Positions 22,721 through 34,734 of a stretch of DNA of 64,000 nt are shown here, in pieces. Source of the stretch: Peromyscus leucopus (Eukaryota > Chordata > Mammalia > Rodentia > Cricetidae); assembly GCF_004664715.2 (NCBI RefSeq), contig NC_051063.1:72340518-72404517 (forward strand). Direction: 5' to 3'. Position 1 is the stretch's first letter; every line of letters starts with the position of its first letter. A program made the translations under genes and the position numbers. The notes beneath the pieces are model-generated. The model ran no database searches. It saw only the letters and a program-made list of their open reading frames with translations, and was not told the DNA's origin.

Positions 22721-23217
22721 TTCCTCCCAGCAGGCTTCCTCTCTTGGGGGCTAGTACCATTGGGTGACTATTCTCACCACAGACAGTGTTTGGCCTTAGG
22801 GTGAGTGACTTGTCTTTGGTTATCCAGGAGTTCTGTGACCTCGGCACTGACGTCCCTTATTCCAGGAAGCCTCATTGGGGCCAGTCACCCTAGTTGAAGG
22901 TCACATAGGGAAGTGGGCATCAGGCCTCCCCTACCTCCTGTTCTAATTCCCTGAGCTGTGGGTCTGGGAGCAGAGTCACAGGACTCTGAGAACTCTGTTC
23001 GGGTGACCATGGGTCTTTGAAATCTGAGAGGGGAGGAGGAAGGAGATGGAGAAGCAGAGAGGGGGAAGGAGGAATGATCTTTCTTGCTGCCTGCAACCTT
23101 TAGTAACTCCTTGCCTTGCACTCAGTTTCCTGCGTGCCGGAGGTGGGGGCTCATGTGGCCTGAACTAGTTCGAGGTGCATGGGTAATACGACACACTGAG
23201 CTTCCCATTTGTCACGT

Positions 23218-23561
23218 GTGCTGGCTGGATTTTTGTCAACCTGACACAGACCTCAACGCAACTGGGAAGAGGGAATCTTAATTGAGAAAATGCTTCCATA
23301 AGATTGATATGGGAGGGCCCAGCCCACTGCGGATGGTGCCACCCCTGAGCACAGGATCCTAGCTTGTATAAGAAAGCAGGCTGAGCAATCCAGGAGGAGC
23401 AAGCCAGTAAGCAGCACTCCTCATGGCCTCTGCACCAGCTCCTGCCTCCAGGTTCCTGCCTTGATTTTCCTGGATGATGGATTGCAAGATTTAAGAACCC
23501 TTTCTTCCTAGGCTTTTTGTCATGGTGTTTTATCACAGCAACAGAAATCCTGACTAGGACA
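23218..23561 (+). mobile_element. Rodent medium-reiteration repeat (URR1-like)
   Basis: Well-preserved copy: TGCTGGCTGGATTTTTGTCA, CAACTGGGAAGAGGGAATCT, GGAGGGCCCAGCCCACTGCG, AAGAAAGCAGGCTGAGCAAT, AGCAGCACTCCTCATGGCCT and GTGTTTTATCACAGCAACAG. It starts TG and ends ...GACTAGGACA, so an LTR nature is possible, but I see no matching flanking duplication. The family name is from memory. Confidence 0.7.
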
Positions 23562-23699
23562 CCATCTTATGCCTGTGCATAATTGGGTTAGCCTGTGGTT
23601 AAAATCAGATGCATCGTGGGAAAGGATGCGCACAGGTAGCTAAGGTGTACATAATTTAAATCTGTCAATCAAAACAGAGATCTACCGATGATACATACC

Positions 23700-24420
23700 T
23701 TAGTAACTAACTCTTCCTCCATCTGGACCCCATAAAAGGAAGTCCTGAAGAATAACGAATGCCACTGAGTACCACAGCTCAAGGAACCCACTGCTCAGTT
23801 GCATCATATCCAGACTGCAATGTTGCTTTGCTTCTGGATCAAGTTTCTTCACCACTTTGAAATCATATTTCTTTAATTCTTTGAATAAGGCTTCAAGAAG
23901 ACAGAAACCATAGGTCCAGAAAGCAACCCCTGGTAACGGGATGAAGTCATGGTATTCATGATTCAATCACCTCTCCAAGATGGGGGCCACCTTTGGAGGC
24001 TCATAATACTGGCGAATGGGGGCTTGATTTCCAGGTCAAGTTCAGCTTGAAGAACATCGCACATTCTCTGCTTGTGGCCTAGACATTCATTCCTGCTTTA
24101 GATAGATGCCCAGGGCCCTGGTCAACAGCTGGCAGACGGCATGGCACTGTCTGTTGCCAGTACTTCAATATCGGCAGCCGACAGATATTCTGTGAGTGGG
24201 ATTCTGTGAGTGACTAAGTTAGCATCATCGAAAGACACACAGCAGCTGGCCTCGCGGTCCTCTGAGGAGCCTGTGGGATCACATTCCTGTGAAAGGACCT
24301 TCACCTTTGCTGACGTGATGGCACTCACAGGAAAAGGATGCACAGCGGCTAAAAGAGCTACGTTTGCGTGAGACTCTGTTCTTGAGTTTTGAATGAAACG
24401 TTTCAGCCCTTTGTGCCTTG
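23700..24420 (-). pseudogene. Coding-like remnant, gene unidentified
   Basis: On the minus strand a first stretch (about 24420 down to 24122) is open and ends at a stop after ...DSAMPSASC. After at least one frame change, a PKVAPILER segment is followed by an in-frame TGA at 23969-23967. The same frame then runs open to 23700 and includes KELKKYDFKVVKKLDPEAKQ. The charged, amphipathic composition looks more protein-like than other frames in the window. I do not recognise the family. No poly(A) tail or flanking duplication is visible, so whether it is a processed copy, decayed exons or chance is open. Confidence 0.3.
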
Positions 24421-24424
24421 AGAG

Positions 24425-25250
24425 TGGCACTCCAAGCACCTCTGGACCCCGAGCCCCACCCCATGTCTGAGGGCCCTCACCAAGGCTCTGCTGACATGGG
24501 GCCAAGGAACAGTCTTCTGCGCCAGAGTCACAGTCTTGTTCCCATGTAACTGGGGGAGGGGCCCTGGAGACCGGCTCCTTTGTCCCTGAACTTTGACCCT
24601 CACCTTCCTGCCCCCAGGTGTGACAGACTATTCCACACATTTAACCCCTTCTGTGCAGTGATTTCGTGGACAGATGGACAGAAGAGGAAAGTTCTCCATT
24701 CAGTGAGTAGCTGGAATGGATGATACAAATTTACACAGCACATGGTTAACAACCTTGCTCCTTGAGTTGGGTTTGAAGCCTGTATCTGAGAACTCCACAA
24801 AGGTCACCTTTGCTGGAGGCTTTTTATGTCCTCCACTACGGCCAGGAGGGGGCAGGCTGGGCCTGGGAATGTACTGAAAAAGCTCCCTTTCCACCAGCTA
24901 CGCGCAGTTTCCCCAATCCCCGAAGAAGTAAGGGGGGGGGGGGCTGGCATCCTCTACAGCTTCACTCTCCACCAGTTAGGGCCAGGATGCTTTCCTCCCC
25001 ACCAAAGAGGGACCTCTGGAATTCTGGGCTAGGTCCCGTTTCCTGCCCTTCCTGTTCCAGGGACTGGAGTCTGTCCATTGGGGGCTCTGAGCCAGCATCT
25101 TCTGACAGGGCTGGATCCCTGCCTCCTCCCTCCCCTGCTCTTTTGAGGCCATTCTCTCAGTTCCCATGGTGAAGGTGGCTCCCACTCAGCCCTGGAACCA
25201 GCCCTCAACCCTACTCTCCCCTCCAGGCCCAACCCATGCGGGAGCAGTAC
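24425..25250. other. Unique DNA, no gene recognised
   Basis: No interspersed repeat or exon recognised. A G homopolymer of about 13 occurs near 24930. Confidence 0.4.
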
Positions 25251-25254
25251 AACC

Positions 25255-25296
25255 TTCTCGATGTACTGATGTTCCCACCTGTAAAGTGGGACTAAC
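25255..25296 (+). mobile_element. MIR fragment, left piece
   Basis: CCCACCTGTAAAGTGGGACT resembles the MIR block 'tcatctgtaaaatgggg'. It stops where a SINE cluster begins, and the next MIR-like block resumes at 25861. Confidence 0.4.
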
Positions 25297-25440
25297 TGCA
25301 GAGTGTAGTGGTACCCAGCTGTGATCTCAGTGCTAGGGAAGTGGAGGCCAGAGGAGCAGACGTTCAAGGTCAGCCTGGGTAACTTACAGCATTTGAGGCG
25401 ATCCTGGGTTACATGGCATTCCGTTCCACAAAGCTAAAAA
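25297..25440 (+). mobile_element. B1-like SINE, old
   Basis: GAGTGTAGTGGTACCCAGCT, GATCTCAGTGCTAGGGAAGT, TTCAAGGTCAGCCTGGGTAA and a short A-rich end match B1 or a B4-derived B1 with much divergence. Confidence 0.6.
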
Positions 25441-25464
25441 AAGTGGGGAAGAGAGCAGAGGAAG

Positions 25465-25615
25465 CTGAGGCTGTAGTACAGTTCCCTGGGATGCATGCAG
25501 CCCCGTGTTTGATCCCGAACATAAGCCAGACAAGTGGGCACATCTGTAACTCTAGCACTAGGGGCATGGAGGCAGAATGGCCAACCTGGGCTGCAGGACA
25601 GCCTGTCACAAAAGG
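25465..25615 (+). mobile_element. B4 SINE (ID-B1 fusion), diverged
   Basis: An ID half (GGATGCATGCAGCCCCGTGT, TTGATCCCGAACATAAG) is followed by a B1-like half (AAGTGGGCACATCTGTAACT, CTAGCACTAGGGGCATGGAG, AACCTGGGCTGCAGGACAGC). Confidence 0.65.
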
Positions 25616-25639
25616 GTGTGTGGGTAGGGTAAGGGAGGG

Positions 25640-25850
25640 GCTGGGGGAAATGGCTCAGTAGTTAAGAATGCTTGCTGCTCACCCAGAGGACCTGAGTTCC
25701 ATCCCCTGCATCTGCATGGGGTGGTTCATAACAGCTCCACTCCAGCTCCAGGGGATCTAACACCCCCTCCTAGCCTCTCAGGTGCCCTGCACACATGTGG
25801 CATGCATTTGTGCAGATATGCTCACATACGCCTAATTTTTTAAAAAAGGA
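25640..25850 (+). mobile_element. B2/B3 SINE
   Basis: GGGCTGGGGGAAATGGCTCA, then GAGGACCTGAGTTCCATCCC (A and B boxes of the tRNA-derived head), TGCATGGGGTGGTTCATAAC, CAGGGGATCTAACACCCCCT and an A-rich end. Confidence 0.8.
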
Positions 25851-25860
25851 AATGGTAAAA

Positions 25861-25920
25861 GGGACTAAATGAATGACTACTCTCTGTGAAGTGCTTAGAA
25901 GGTAGCATTAGCGCAGGACC
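25861..25920 (+). mobile_element. MIR fragment, right piece
   Basis: GGGACTAAATGAATGACTAC and TGAAGTGCTTAGAAGGTAGC resemble the MIR 3' section. GGGACTAA also ends the left piece at 25288-25295, consistent with a target duplication around inserted SINEs. Confidence 0.4.
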
Positions 25921-25929
25921 TTTAGCGTG

Positions 25930-28560
25930 AGAGATGTTATAGGCATGGATGCCTGCAGTTTTGGGAGACTGTGGGAGTCTCTGTTTTCTCTGGCACTTGC
26001 CGCTGGGTCTCACAATGCGGTCGTAGGGTGGGGCAGCGGACGCTGGCTAACCCATCACTAGTCAGAACCAACCTGGGCCTGCCTTGCCAGCCAAAGGCCC
26101 AGGTCAGCACTGGCCCCTCCCAGGTCAGCTGGCCCTCAACCCCGGCACTTGATTCTGTGTTTCCTCCACAGAGATTCCAGACTGTGAGGCTCTTGTCCCT
26201 GTGTGCCGTGGAGAGAAGAGGATGGAGGTTTTTCTGTTGTTGCTTTTAAATGCTGAGGTTGAGTTTCAGCCCAGAGTCTGGAAAAGGAAGGAAACTTAGA
26301 AATTTGATACAGGTGGGGCTCATTCCAGAAGCCCCTAGAGGCACGCCAGGCTTCTGAGAGCTCCTGAGAACCATCAGGCCTTCTTTACTGCTCTGTAATG
26401 GGTCAGCCTGGGCACAGACCATGGACACAGCCAGGGCCTGAGTCCCAGCCAGAAGGGGCCCAGAGCATGATGGGAGGGACAGCCACCATGTCCAGACCAA
26501 GTCCTACATTGTTCTGTGTGGGTCACCAAAGCACGGGAAACCAGGCACTGGGCTCCTCGCTTCACAAGGCTCTTTTGTTGGGCCTAGTCCCTGGAGACCA
26601 GGGTTGGCCTCAAGGTTTCGTGCTGGCCCCTCCCTGCCAGGCCCACCCTAGTTCTTTCCAGTCAGAGCCTCTGGGAAGATCTCAGGTTCCCCTCGGCCTT
26701 AATGGTAGAGATCAGATCTTGGCTGGGTCTGGCCCACTTTTAAGAGAGTCTTTCTTGTGGACAGGGCCTGGGTGTGTACACCGTGCGAATTCCAACACAG
26801 CCTCTTTTGTTTCTGCCCTTCGTGCTTTGTCTGGTTTCCACTGATGGCCTTAGCCGGCTGAAATATTAGTTACATTAAGATGGCTGGACTGCCGAGGTTG
26901 AGAGGTTCTGGTCCGTCTCCTCTAGCAGACCAGGAGCAGGCCTGGGAAGGGAGATCTTTGCTCTAGGTCACCGACTGCTGCAGGACCTCCTGAGCCTACC
27001 TTTGGTGTTCCTTGCTTCCTTCTGTCCAGTTCTGGGCAGCTCCCATATGGGGTTCTGAGTTCTCTGCAAGCGGCAAAACTCTTTTAAGACCAATGGATGA
27101 TATGGGAGCCAGGCAGGGCTTGGGCCTTCTGGGAAGGGAAGCAGGGGCAGCTTGAGGACCCCTTGACCTGAGTGTGGGGCAACAGGCCAGAGCACCGGCT
27201 CCTGCCACCCGCATTGAGTCATTCATCCAAAGGGAGCCCAGAACTGTCTTTGGATTAGAAAGGGAAAGGGTTCTGGGGGCTCCTGTGACAGGCTGTGAAT
27301 GGAGTGACTCAGCCAGGGATTCAGAACAGACAGGGACGCTCTGGGGGTTCTCAAGAAGACAGGAACCTGTTGGCCATCTGTAAACAAACAGAGCAGGTAA
27401 AATGAAGTTTGGGGAAGTGGCATGTGATCACGGAGACCTGAGGGTTGGGTGTTGGGGGCCTTGCAGGGGGCAATGGAAGGATTGGACAGAGAGGTGTTGT
27501 AGCTTTCAGGGAGCCGTGGGGGTGTCCCAGAGTGGACAGCAGAGGGTGCTGGAGTTGGAGCTAGCTCCCTCTCTCCTGTGAACCAGCTGCGGACTCAACA
27601 GTGATCTACATCTTGCTCCTTCTTTGGATGCTCCTCCTGTCCAGCTGGTTTGCTACAGCAAGGACTAAATTTATAGTGCCCATGGGACTTGGTACTTTGA
27701 GCCATGGTCAGCTTGGACCAGCTCCATGGACCAGGCCCCCATGTGGGGATAATTACCTCCAGGTATAGATGGTCAGGAAGCCCTTGCACAGGTGTGAGCC
27801 ACACAGGCAGCTCAGAGCAGCGAAGGTGAAGGTGAAGGTGGATTCCAGTCTTGGACTCATGTTTCCATGGAAACCTGCTCTTGCCGATGCACCTCTTTCA
27901 CTTTTCATGCTCCTTCAGGGCTGCTGGGTTCAGGTTCCAGGCGCCCACTACATTGAAGATCCGCTTGTCCCTTGCTCCCAAACTCTGAGAACCAGAACCA
28001 GTTTCCAGAGCTCTGCAGGGCTGGCTGGGAGAAGAATGTAACTCTCTAAACATAGAATTTTCCAGATTAGGTAAGACAGGGGCCTGGGCACTTCTGTGTG
28101 AACAGAGAACAGACCTAGTACCATGCTGAGGTTGGTTAGTAAAACTGAGGATGTGGGTAGCTTGTAAGCTCCCAGGGCCTTTCCTGGAGGGCCATTTTAA
28201 TCTGGGATTGTAGGTCCACTTCACGGCCACTTTCCCGCACTTTCCTCTGTTTGGACTTGGCAGTCAAGAGGAGAGTCCCCTCATTAGTAGGCAGCTGGCT
28301 TCCCTTAACTAGCTATGGTCCAGGTGGGTGTCATTTGCCATGGTCTGAAAAAAGAGCCCTGAAGTGGAAAGCCTAGGATTCATCAAGCTCCAAAGCAGGG
28401 TAGCCCCAGCTTGGACCCCAACTAGAGCCCCTTCTCCTCAAGGCCTATTTCTCTGCCTTGAGTTGCTAAGAATGGTACCAGGGTTCCAGCTACCGATTCC
28501 CTTTAGGGCTTACTCTTTCTTCTCTGGCCCCATGTCCACCCCACTACCCAGCAGAACTGG
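25930..28560. other. Unique DNA, no gene recognised
   Basis: About 2.6 kb without any repeat I recognise. Several 60-150 codon frames exist on both strands with no clear preference, and no splice-bounded exon stood out. Confidence 0.4.
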
Positions 28561-28561
28561 C

Positions 28562-28565
<4 letters not shown>

Positions 28566-28609
<44 letters not shown>
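28566..28609. repeat. (GT)n microsatellite
   Basis: Pure GT run of about 21 units. Confidence 0.95.
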
Positions 28610-28611
<2 letters not shown>

Positions 28612-28854
28612 GTAGGAGGTATCCGTGTCTCTGAGACTGGGTATGGGGGCCATGAGATTGTTCTAAGCTCAGAAATCAAATGTGTGTGGCGTGTGTGGAA
28701 TGCAGAAGGTTGCCTGAGGATGGGGCTGTCCTATCTGCAACTCTTTCTGGAATTAAAGAAGAGGTCTAGTTTTAGCTCAGCTTCAGGTGGCCCATACCAG
28801 CTTCTCATCAGCTCCCACCATCAATCAAAGTCACTGCAGGATGATGCTCATGCA

Positions 28855-28925
28855 TCTTGGAGGGAGGTAGAGCACTTGCCTAGCCTACACAACAACCTAG
28901 ATTCTACCCCTATCACCGCACACGC
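28855..28925 (+). mobile_element. ID-like SINE fragment
   Basis: GGAGGTAGAGCACTTGCCTA, then AACAACCTAGATTCTACCCC and TATCACCGCAC, follows the ID layout 'ggtagagcacttgcctagca...ggttcaatccccagcaccgc'. Confidence 0.55.
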
Positions 28926-28969
28926 ACGCATGCGTGTGCGTCATCATAGGATAAAGTGTAGATACTCCT

Positions 28970-30290
28970 CCCCAGCTGGGATAACCTAAGGAGCCACACA
29001 TCCAGGCGGGCGGGTGCCTAGTGCCTCTGGCTGGCACCTTGGGGCTTCGTGATTATTACCCAGCCCTCACTCACCTGGACATCCCAGAAGCCAAGATCAC
29101 AGGCTCCTGACTCTAATATTGTTCATTTGGAAGTGACCCCTCCTTCTAGGCCACCAATAATCCTGGTTTTCTCAGGACGGAGGGATTCACAGACAGGGAA
29201 CCCCTAAGGCCGAACCCTGGGCAGTACTGGGCCAGCACGGTTGGTTACCCTTTCACACTCACTTGAGGTGGAGGTGTGAGGAAGGAAGGGCACCACTTAG
29301 AAGGCTCTGTCTGTGCCTGGGTGCTAGGAAGCGTGGCACAAGCACTCAAGAATAGGGACACTGCCAAGGGAGGGTGGCTGATCTCCACTTGTCCTCCAAT
29401 GGTTTTGATGACTTTAGCCTGAAGATCTCTGGGCGCCTGTCCCCGAGGCAGCCAGGGCTGCTTTGACTGAATGATGGGCAGCAGTGGGAAGGGGAGTTTT
29501 CAAAAGGAGCAGAATTTCACACTGAATCTTAATCTGTTTCACACCGAGACTCATAAAATCCCGATATAGCCCCAGACTGTCATGTTTATAGACAGAATCA
29601 GCCACTGTGGCAGAGGCAGTGGCTTGGAGGGAGACCAGAGTTTGCAGAATAAATGCATCAGGGTGAGGCTTGCGTTAAAATAATAGAGCAGCTTCCCCCG
29701 CCAGGAGAGGCAGAGTGCTAATGCTCTCACCTGGCTCTTAACTACATGTGGGCTGAGAAATGGGAAAGACTGCAGCATCCCTGCTCTGGTCTAAGTCAGT
29801 CCATGCTCTGCACTGGACATGTCCTCTCGTGCGAGACCTAACCCTCCCGGGGGAGCTGACGTCTCTGGTAGGCATGAAGTTGGTGTGCCTATGATAGTGA
29901 GTAATGTAGGTGTTAGCTGTCAATCAGTGGATGCACTTGGGTGGATTCAGAAATGGCTGGAAGTGGTCGAGAAATAAGTGGGGCCCACTTGTCTCTTTCA
30001 AGAGTGAGTTATGGGAACTCAGGAGACAGAGAGGTTCCTGGGGATGTTCTGGGGGGTGGGGGCATTCCCACACAGGGGCTGTAAAGCATTTGGGCATTCC
30101 AGGCCTGGGCAAAGGCTGAGAGAGTGGCGAGTGGGGGTGGGGGAGAGTCATGGAGGCAGGGGGGGAGACAAGAAGGAACAGTGAACCTGTCATAAACAGG
30201 AGGCAATGCAGGTCCATGTTTCTGGCATGCAGCCAAAGGAGAGGAGTACCCTCACCCCAGAATCCCCTAGGAGTATATCTAGGTCTTTAA
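28970..30290. other. Unique DNA, no gene recognised
   Basis: No repeat or exon recognised. Several G-rich patches lie between 30040 and 30170. Confidence 0.4.
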
Positions 30291-30313
30291 CATCCACCAC
30301 AGAAAGTCATTTT

Positions 30314-30465
30314 GTTCTGTTTGGTTTTTCAAGACAGGGTTTCTCTGTGTAGCTTTGAAACCTGTCCTGGAACTCTGTAGATCAGACTGGCCTCGAACTC
30401 ACAGAGATCTGCCTGCCTCTGCCTGCATGCTTGGGATTAAAGGCGTGTGCCACGGCCTGGTTCCT
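30314..30465 (-). mobile_element. B1 SINE with target-site duplication
   Basis: TTTTTCAAGACAGGGTTTCT, TCGAACTCACAGAGATCTGC and TTGGGATTAAAGGCGTGTGC form a reverse-complement B1. Flanks ACAGAAAGTCATTTT (30299-30313) and ACAGAAAATAATTTT (30466-30480) match at 13 of 15 positions. Confidence 0.9.
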
Positions 30466-31719
30466 ACAGAAAATAATTTTAGGAGTAAAGTTAAGCAAAG
30501 TCACTGAGTTTATTGATTATGCAGAAAGACAAGCCACACTTGCAGAAGCCAAGTGCCTGGGTTAGGAGAGGAATGCACATAAGCGCCTCCAGTCATATAC
30601 GTGAGTTGGGGGCTTTGAAGCTGCTTGGTCTGCAACTAGTTTAGCTATTAGGGAAAGTATGTGTTTGTGTTTTTCCTTTATTCTTACCAGTAGAGTTTCA
30701 TTCTTGAAGAGGAAACACTTTGGGGTACACTGTACTGCTTTCCTGTGAAGCGGGAGAGCCAGAAGAAAAACAAAACAAACAACAACAACAAAAAAAACCC
30801 AAAGCCCAAAACCCCAGTGGTCAGAGGGATCTGCACTTCCACATAAGTCACAAGGAGGTGGACTTAACTGTTCAATTTCTTAACTGTTTCATTTATGGCA
30901 GTTCTTGGAAACGGAATACAATTCCTTTGCAGACAGTCTGGTCCAGCGCAACAAAAACTAGATGTCAGCCCGTGGGGGATGGGAATCCAGCCCGAAGAGT
31001 GAGGGAGGCCGCTTACCATCTTATGTCCCCCCTATTTCCTGACTGCTCTCTCACTTCAAGCCAAACATCCCCTAGTCTTGGTGGGGGTGATGAGAATAAG
31101 AAAGTCCAGACTCATAACAAAGCTCTGTCTCTAAGGACGATGACTGTTTAGGTACCTCATGGGCAGGATGAGAGTGGGTACCAGAGCAAAACCAGCCACT
31201 GCCAGCATCACAGGCTAGGGTGAGTCAGGGGTTCACTGTCCAAACAGCAGGGCTTGGGCCTGCAAAACCTCTTCCTCTTCCCATGTACCTCCCCAACATA
31301 GGCTTGCCTATGAGTTAACATAACGGTTTCTCAATTTTTTTTTTCCGAATTATGTACTTTAGAGAAGTAATTTCCAAACGTTGGTCTGTGTGGAAAACTC
31401 GAGGAACGAGTCAAGTATTCCCTGGTCTGAGGTAGGATATGGAACATAAAGGAAATGTAATGAGTTTTTCATAAGCTAAGTTTATTCAATTTAAAGAAAT
31501 ATCCTTTCTACCGAGATGACGCTGAGGCGATGTTTTTACTGCCTCGCTGCCTTTCTTTAAGGCAGCCCAGGTCCCCAAAGTAACTTAAACTTAAAATCTT
31601 TGCTTCCTGAGATCCTAAAGGCCAGAAACCACCATATGTATCACTGCTGAATTCCCTGACTAGAACACAAGTTAGTAACATGGGGAATGTTTTTGGTACT
31701 AATGTGGAATTTTATTTTT

Positions 31720-31830
31720 CATTTTTTAAAAATTTACTTTACATACCAACCACAGTTTCCCCTGCCTCTCCCTCCCCCACCTCCTTTCTACCCCCCCCCC
31801 ATCCACTCCTCAGAAAGGGTAAGGCCTCAC
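31720..31830 (-). mobile_element. Truncated L1 3' end
   Basis: TTTACATACCAACCACAGTT, a C-rich stretch with a poly(C) run, then CTCAGAAAGGGTAAGGCCTC is the reverse complement of a rodent L1 3' UTR. Only about 110 bp remain, a typical 5'-truncated insertion. Confidence 0.75.
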
Positions 31831-32539
31831 TGAGGAATTTTAATTTGAACACTACTTTCACCCTTGGGAAGACAGAAAAGACTGGACAAGAAGAGAGCAA
31901 GACTCAGGTGGACATAGGGAAGCTGTGGCATGTCCCCTCTTGAAAGACAAGAAGACCGGGAGAATCTATAATCCTTCACTTCTGCCTCCTTGACTTCATT
32001 GACAGGGAACTATGTGTTACTACAGTGGTGGGGGGCAGCAGGCTGGATGGTGCTGCTGTAAGATCAAAAGCAGTCCCATCGTCCATGGGAAGGCTTGTTT
32101 CTTTGAACTCGACCTAGAGTGGGAGTCATGTTCCTTTCCTTTGTCCTAAATATAAATGAGATCAGAAAGCTGTCCACGACACTGATGGCAGACTGCTCTG
32201 ACACTTTGCTGTCACACCTCTCTGACTGTTCTCTAACCATGCTCTTCCCGCCCTGGTCAAAGGGCACAGAGGACAGGACAAATCAGGATGCCAGCCCAGA
32301 GCTTGTGCCCCTGGAGGAAGAAAATCGAAGTGGCAGGACGCTGAGGTGGGGCAGGCGTGGACAGCTCTGATTACCATGTGCACCTTGACAGCGAGGTGGA
32401 GTTGAATGGGTGACTTGACCTGAACTCCCACCCAGATCCCAGATCCCACCCCAGAGACGGCAAGGGGATTGAAGAGAGCACACACCCTGGGGACCAAGAT
32501 CTCCCCTCTGGCAGGCCGTTTGGGAGCTGGTATACATGA

Positions 32540-32885
32540 GAGTTGTGGGTTTCTCAGATGCTTAACTCCACAGATGGAGTTATTTATAAACGTGAGAAAC
32601 TTCTGTCTCACAGTTATGGAGGTGAGAAGTCCCAGGGTCAAGGCCACAGCAGACCCAGTGTCCGGTGAAGGTCTGCCTTTTGTTGCTGCATCATTATGTG
32701 GCCAAAAATAGCTCCCGTAAGCTTTTTTTTTTTTCCCTAAGGGAACTGATTCCATTCATGAGGGTGACACTCTTGTGACCCCCCTCTCTCCAGGTCCCAC
32801 CTCCTAAGACTCTCACACTGGGTGATGGGTTCCAGCATGTGGATTTGAGGTGGGGAAAATGTATATATTCAGACCTCAGCAGTGT
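32540..32885 (-). mobile_element. MaLR LTR (MST/MLT1-like)
   Basis: Blocks on the forward strand: GTCTCACAGTTATGGAGGTG, CCAGTGTCCGGTGAAGGTCT, TGATTCCATTCATGAGGGTG, CAGGTCCCACCTCCTAAGAC and ATATATTCAGACCTCAGCAG. This is the reverse complement of an old MaLR LTR. Confidence 0.75.
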
Positions 32886-33464
32886 GGGTGAATGATTTAG
32901 TGGTCAAGGGGAAGCCATCAGGAAGCTGGCTGTGGAGTGAGGCCCAGAGGCCGTCAAGAGAACAGCTGGACTCAGGCCACCTTGCTTCTCTTGGAAAGAA
33001 TGGGTGCCTACTCCCTGCAGCCCTGCAGAAAACTGGGGCTCTGCATTCTGGGGAGACTTGGTGGAGGAACTGTCAGCCTCAAGAGGCTGCATAGTTGGGC
33101 ATGGAGGACTCATAGAAAGGTAGAGCCAGGCGGGGCGGGGCTTCACAGACCCAGCCCTTTTTCATTGGTGTACAGGACTTGGAGCGCTTCCAGGCAGGAG
33201 TATGGGGGTCCCCTCTGTAGAACAGCAATTAGTCTGAGAGTAAGATCCCCAGTTGCTGGTTGTCCCAACTTCCTTGAGGCAAAGGTCCTGAGACATTGTT
33301 CTGTAGTCACAGCAGACTTTCAGTGTTCCTCCTGACTGTGAGCAACAGCCAAAGCCCGTGGGATGCTTGGAGAGTGTGATAGGTGGATTGAGGAATGCTC
33401 CAGTGGGTGGAGGTATAGTGTAGAAAGCAAAGGCAACTAAGGAGCATCCATAAGGAATCAAGGC

Positions 33465-33630
33465 CAGCCCGTGGTGGCGCACAACTTTAATCCCAGCACG
33501 TGGGAGTCAGGGGCAGGCAGATCTCTGAGTTCAAGGCCAGCCTGGGCTACAGAGTGAGTTTCAGAACAGCCAGGGCTACACAGAGAAACCCTATCTCCCC
33601 CAACAACAAAACAAACAAACAAACAAAGAA
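33465..33630 (+). mobile_element. B1 SINE
   Basis: GGCCAGCCCGTGGTGGCGCA, TCAAGGCCAGCCTGGGCTAC, GGGCTACACAGAGAAACCCT and a (CAAA)n tail. Flanks AGGAATCAAGG and AAGAATTAAAGG are similar and may be a worn duplication. Confidence 0.9.
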
Positions 33631-34377
33631 TTAAAGGACCTTTGAAACAGCAGCAGGGTGTATAACAAAAGAAAACTTAAACATAACAGAGGGGGCTTGG
33701 ATTCAAAACCAGATAGCATCATCATAAAAAAAAAATTTGTGGAAGAATCAGAAGAAATTAGAAAAAAGGGGCAGGGAAGGCAGTCGATGAAAAAAGACTG
33801 GAAAACTAGAAGATCAAGCTAGGAAAGACAGAGTATGACAGCCACAGCCTCCAGTACGGGGTGGGGGCAGGAATGGGACCCACCTGTCCCTGGGTTGCAA
33901 AGTCTGCATATGTCTTCAGGCCTGGGGTGTCTGAGACAGAGTTCCCCAGAGCCCTTTGTGCCCAGTGTTGAGGAATCTGACTATACGGTCAGGAACAAGA
34001 CTTCTAGCTGAGGACAGTGAGTGGGCACACAGTCCAATGTGCTCTGGAATTCACATTCGCCACCTCACACACTCACTTTATAGAGTGTAGGATTACTAAC
34101 CTGGCCTGTGAATGACGGAGAGGAGAGGCAGATGGCAAAGGCTAGTTTTCAAAGCAGGAAGTCAAACCTGGGACACATGGCTGTTCCAAAATAGAACTTC
34201 TCAAGTTCTTATTATTTTTATACTCTTTCCCTCTTAACTTTGGAGGAATCTTTTTGTTCTTTTTATGTCTTGAATTTGTTTTTAATGAGCACTTTTTTAA
34301 AACAACAAAAAACACTGTTATTCTTCAAACATTTCTTTTTGAGTTTTCTCCTCTCTGTCTGGTTTGCATCATAAAAA

Positions 34378-34408
34378 TGAGAGGGAGGGAGGGAGGGAGG
34401 GAGGGAGG

Positions 34409-34444
<36 letters not shown>

Positions 34445-34545
34445 GAGAGAGAGAGAGAAGCGGGAGAGAGGAGAGAAATGACAGAGAAAGAGAGGAGAGA
34501 GAGAAAGAGAGGAGAGAGAGAAAGAGAGGGAGAGGAGGGGGAGAA
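34378..34545. repeat. (GGGA)n/(GA)n purine tract
   Basis: About seven GGGA units are followed by GA runs and irregular GGAGA/GAAAGA words, about 165 bp of nearly pure purine. Confidence 0.95.
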
Positions 34546-34734
34546 TTAATTCAGAGGCTCTCTTACTGTTCTAGGACAGGGGGCAGCTAGCTGGGCTCCA
34601 GAGCCTGGGAGGGTGGATGGGGCTCCCTTCCTCCCTCAGTGGGCACTAAGGGCCTGGTGGAGGAAGCTGGGCCCAGGCTGGAGCTACTGCACTGTAGGTG
34701 CCCAGTTGGAAGTAGTCGCCAACCCCTTGCTGAG

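Noticed and set aside
22101..22847. 248-codon minus-strand frame and two others of 170-180 codons
   Set aside because: They lie on the 34-bp minisatellite. The unit has no stops and its length shifts frame each copy, so three frames stay open without selection.
23218..23561. Firm family and class for the URR1-like repeat
   Set aside because: Its TG/CA-like ends argue for an LTR and my memory of the name argues for a hAT element. No clear flanking duplication settles it, so the class is left open.
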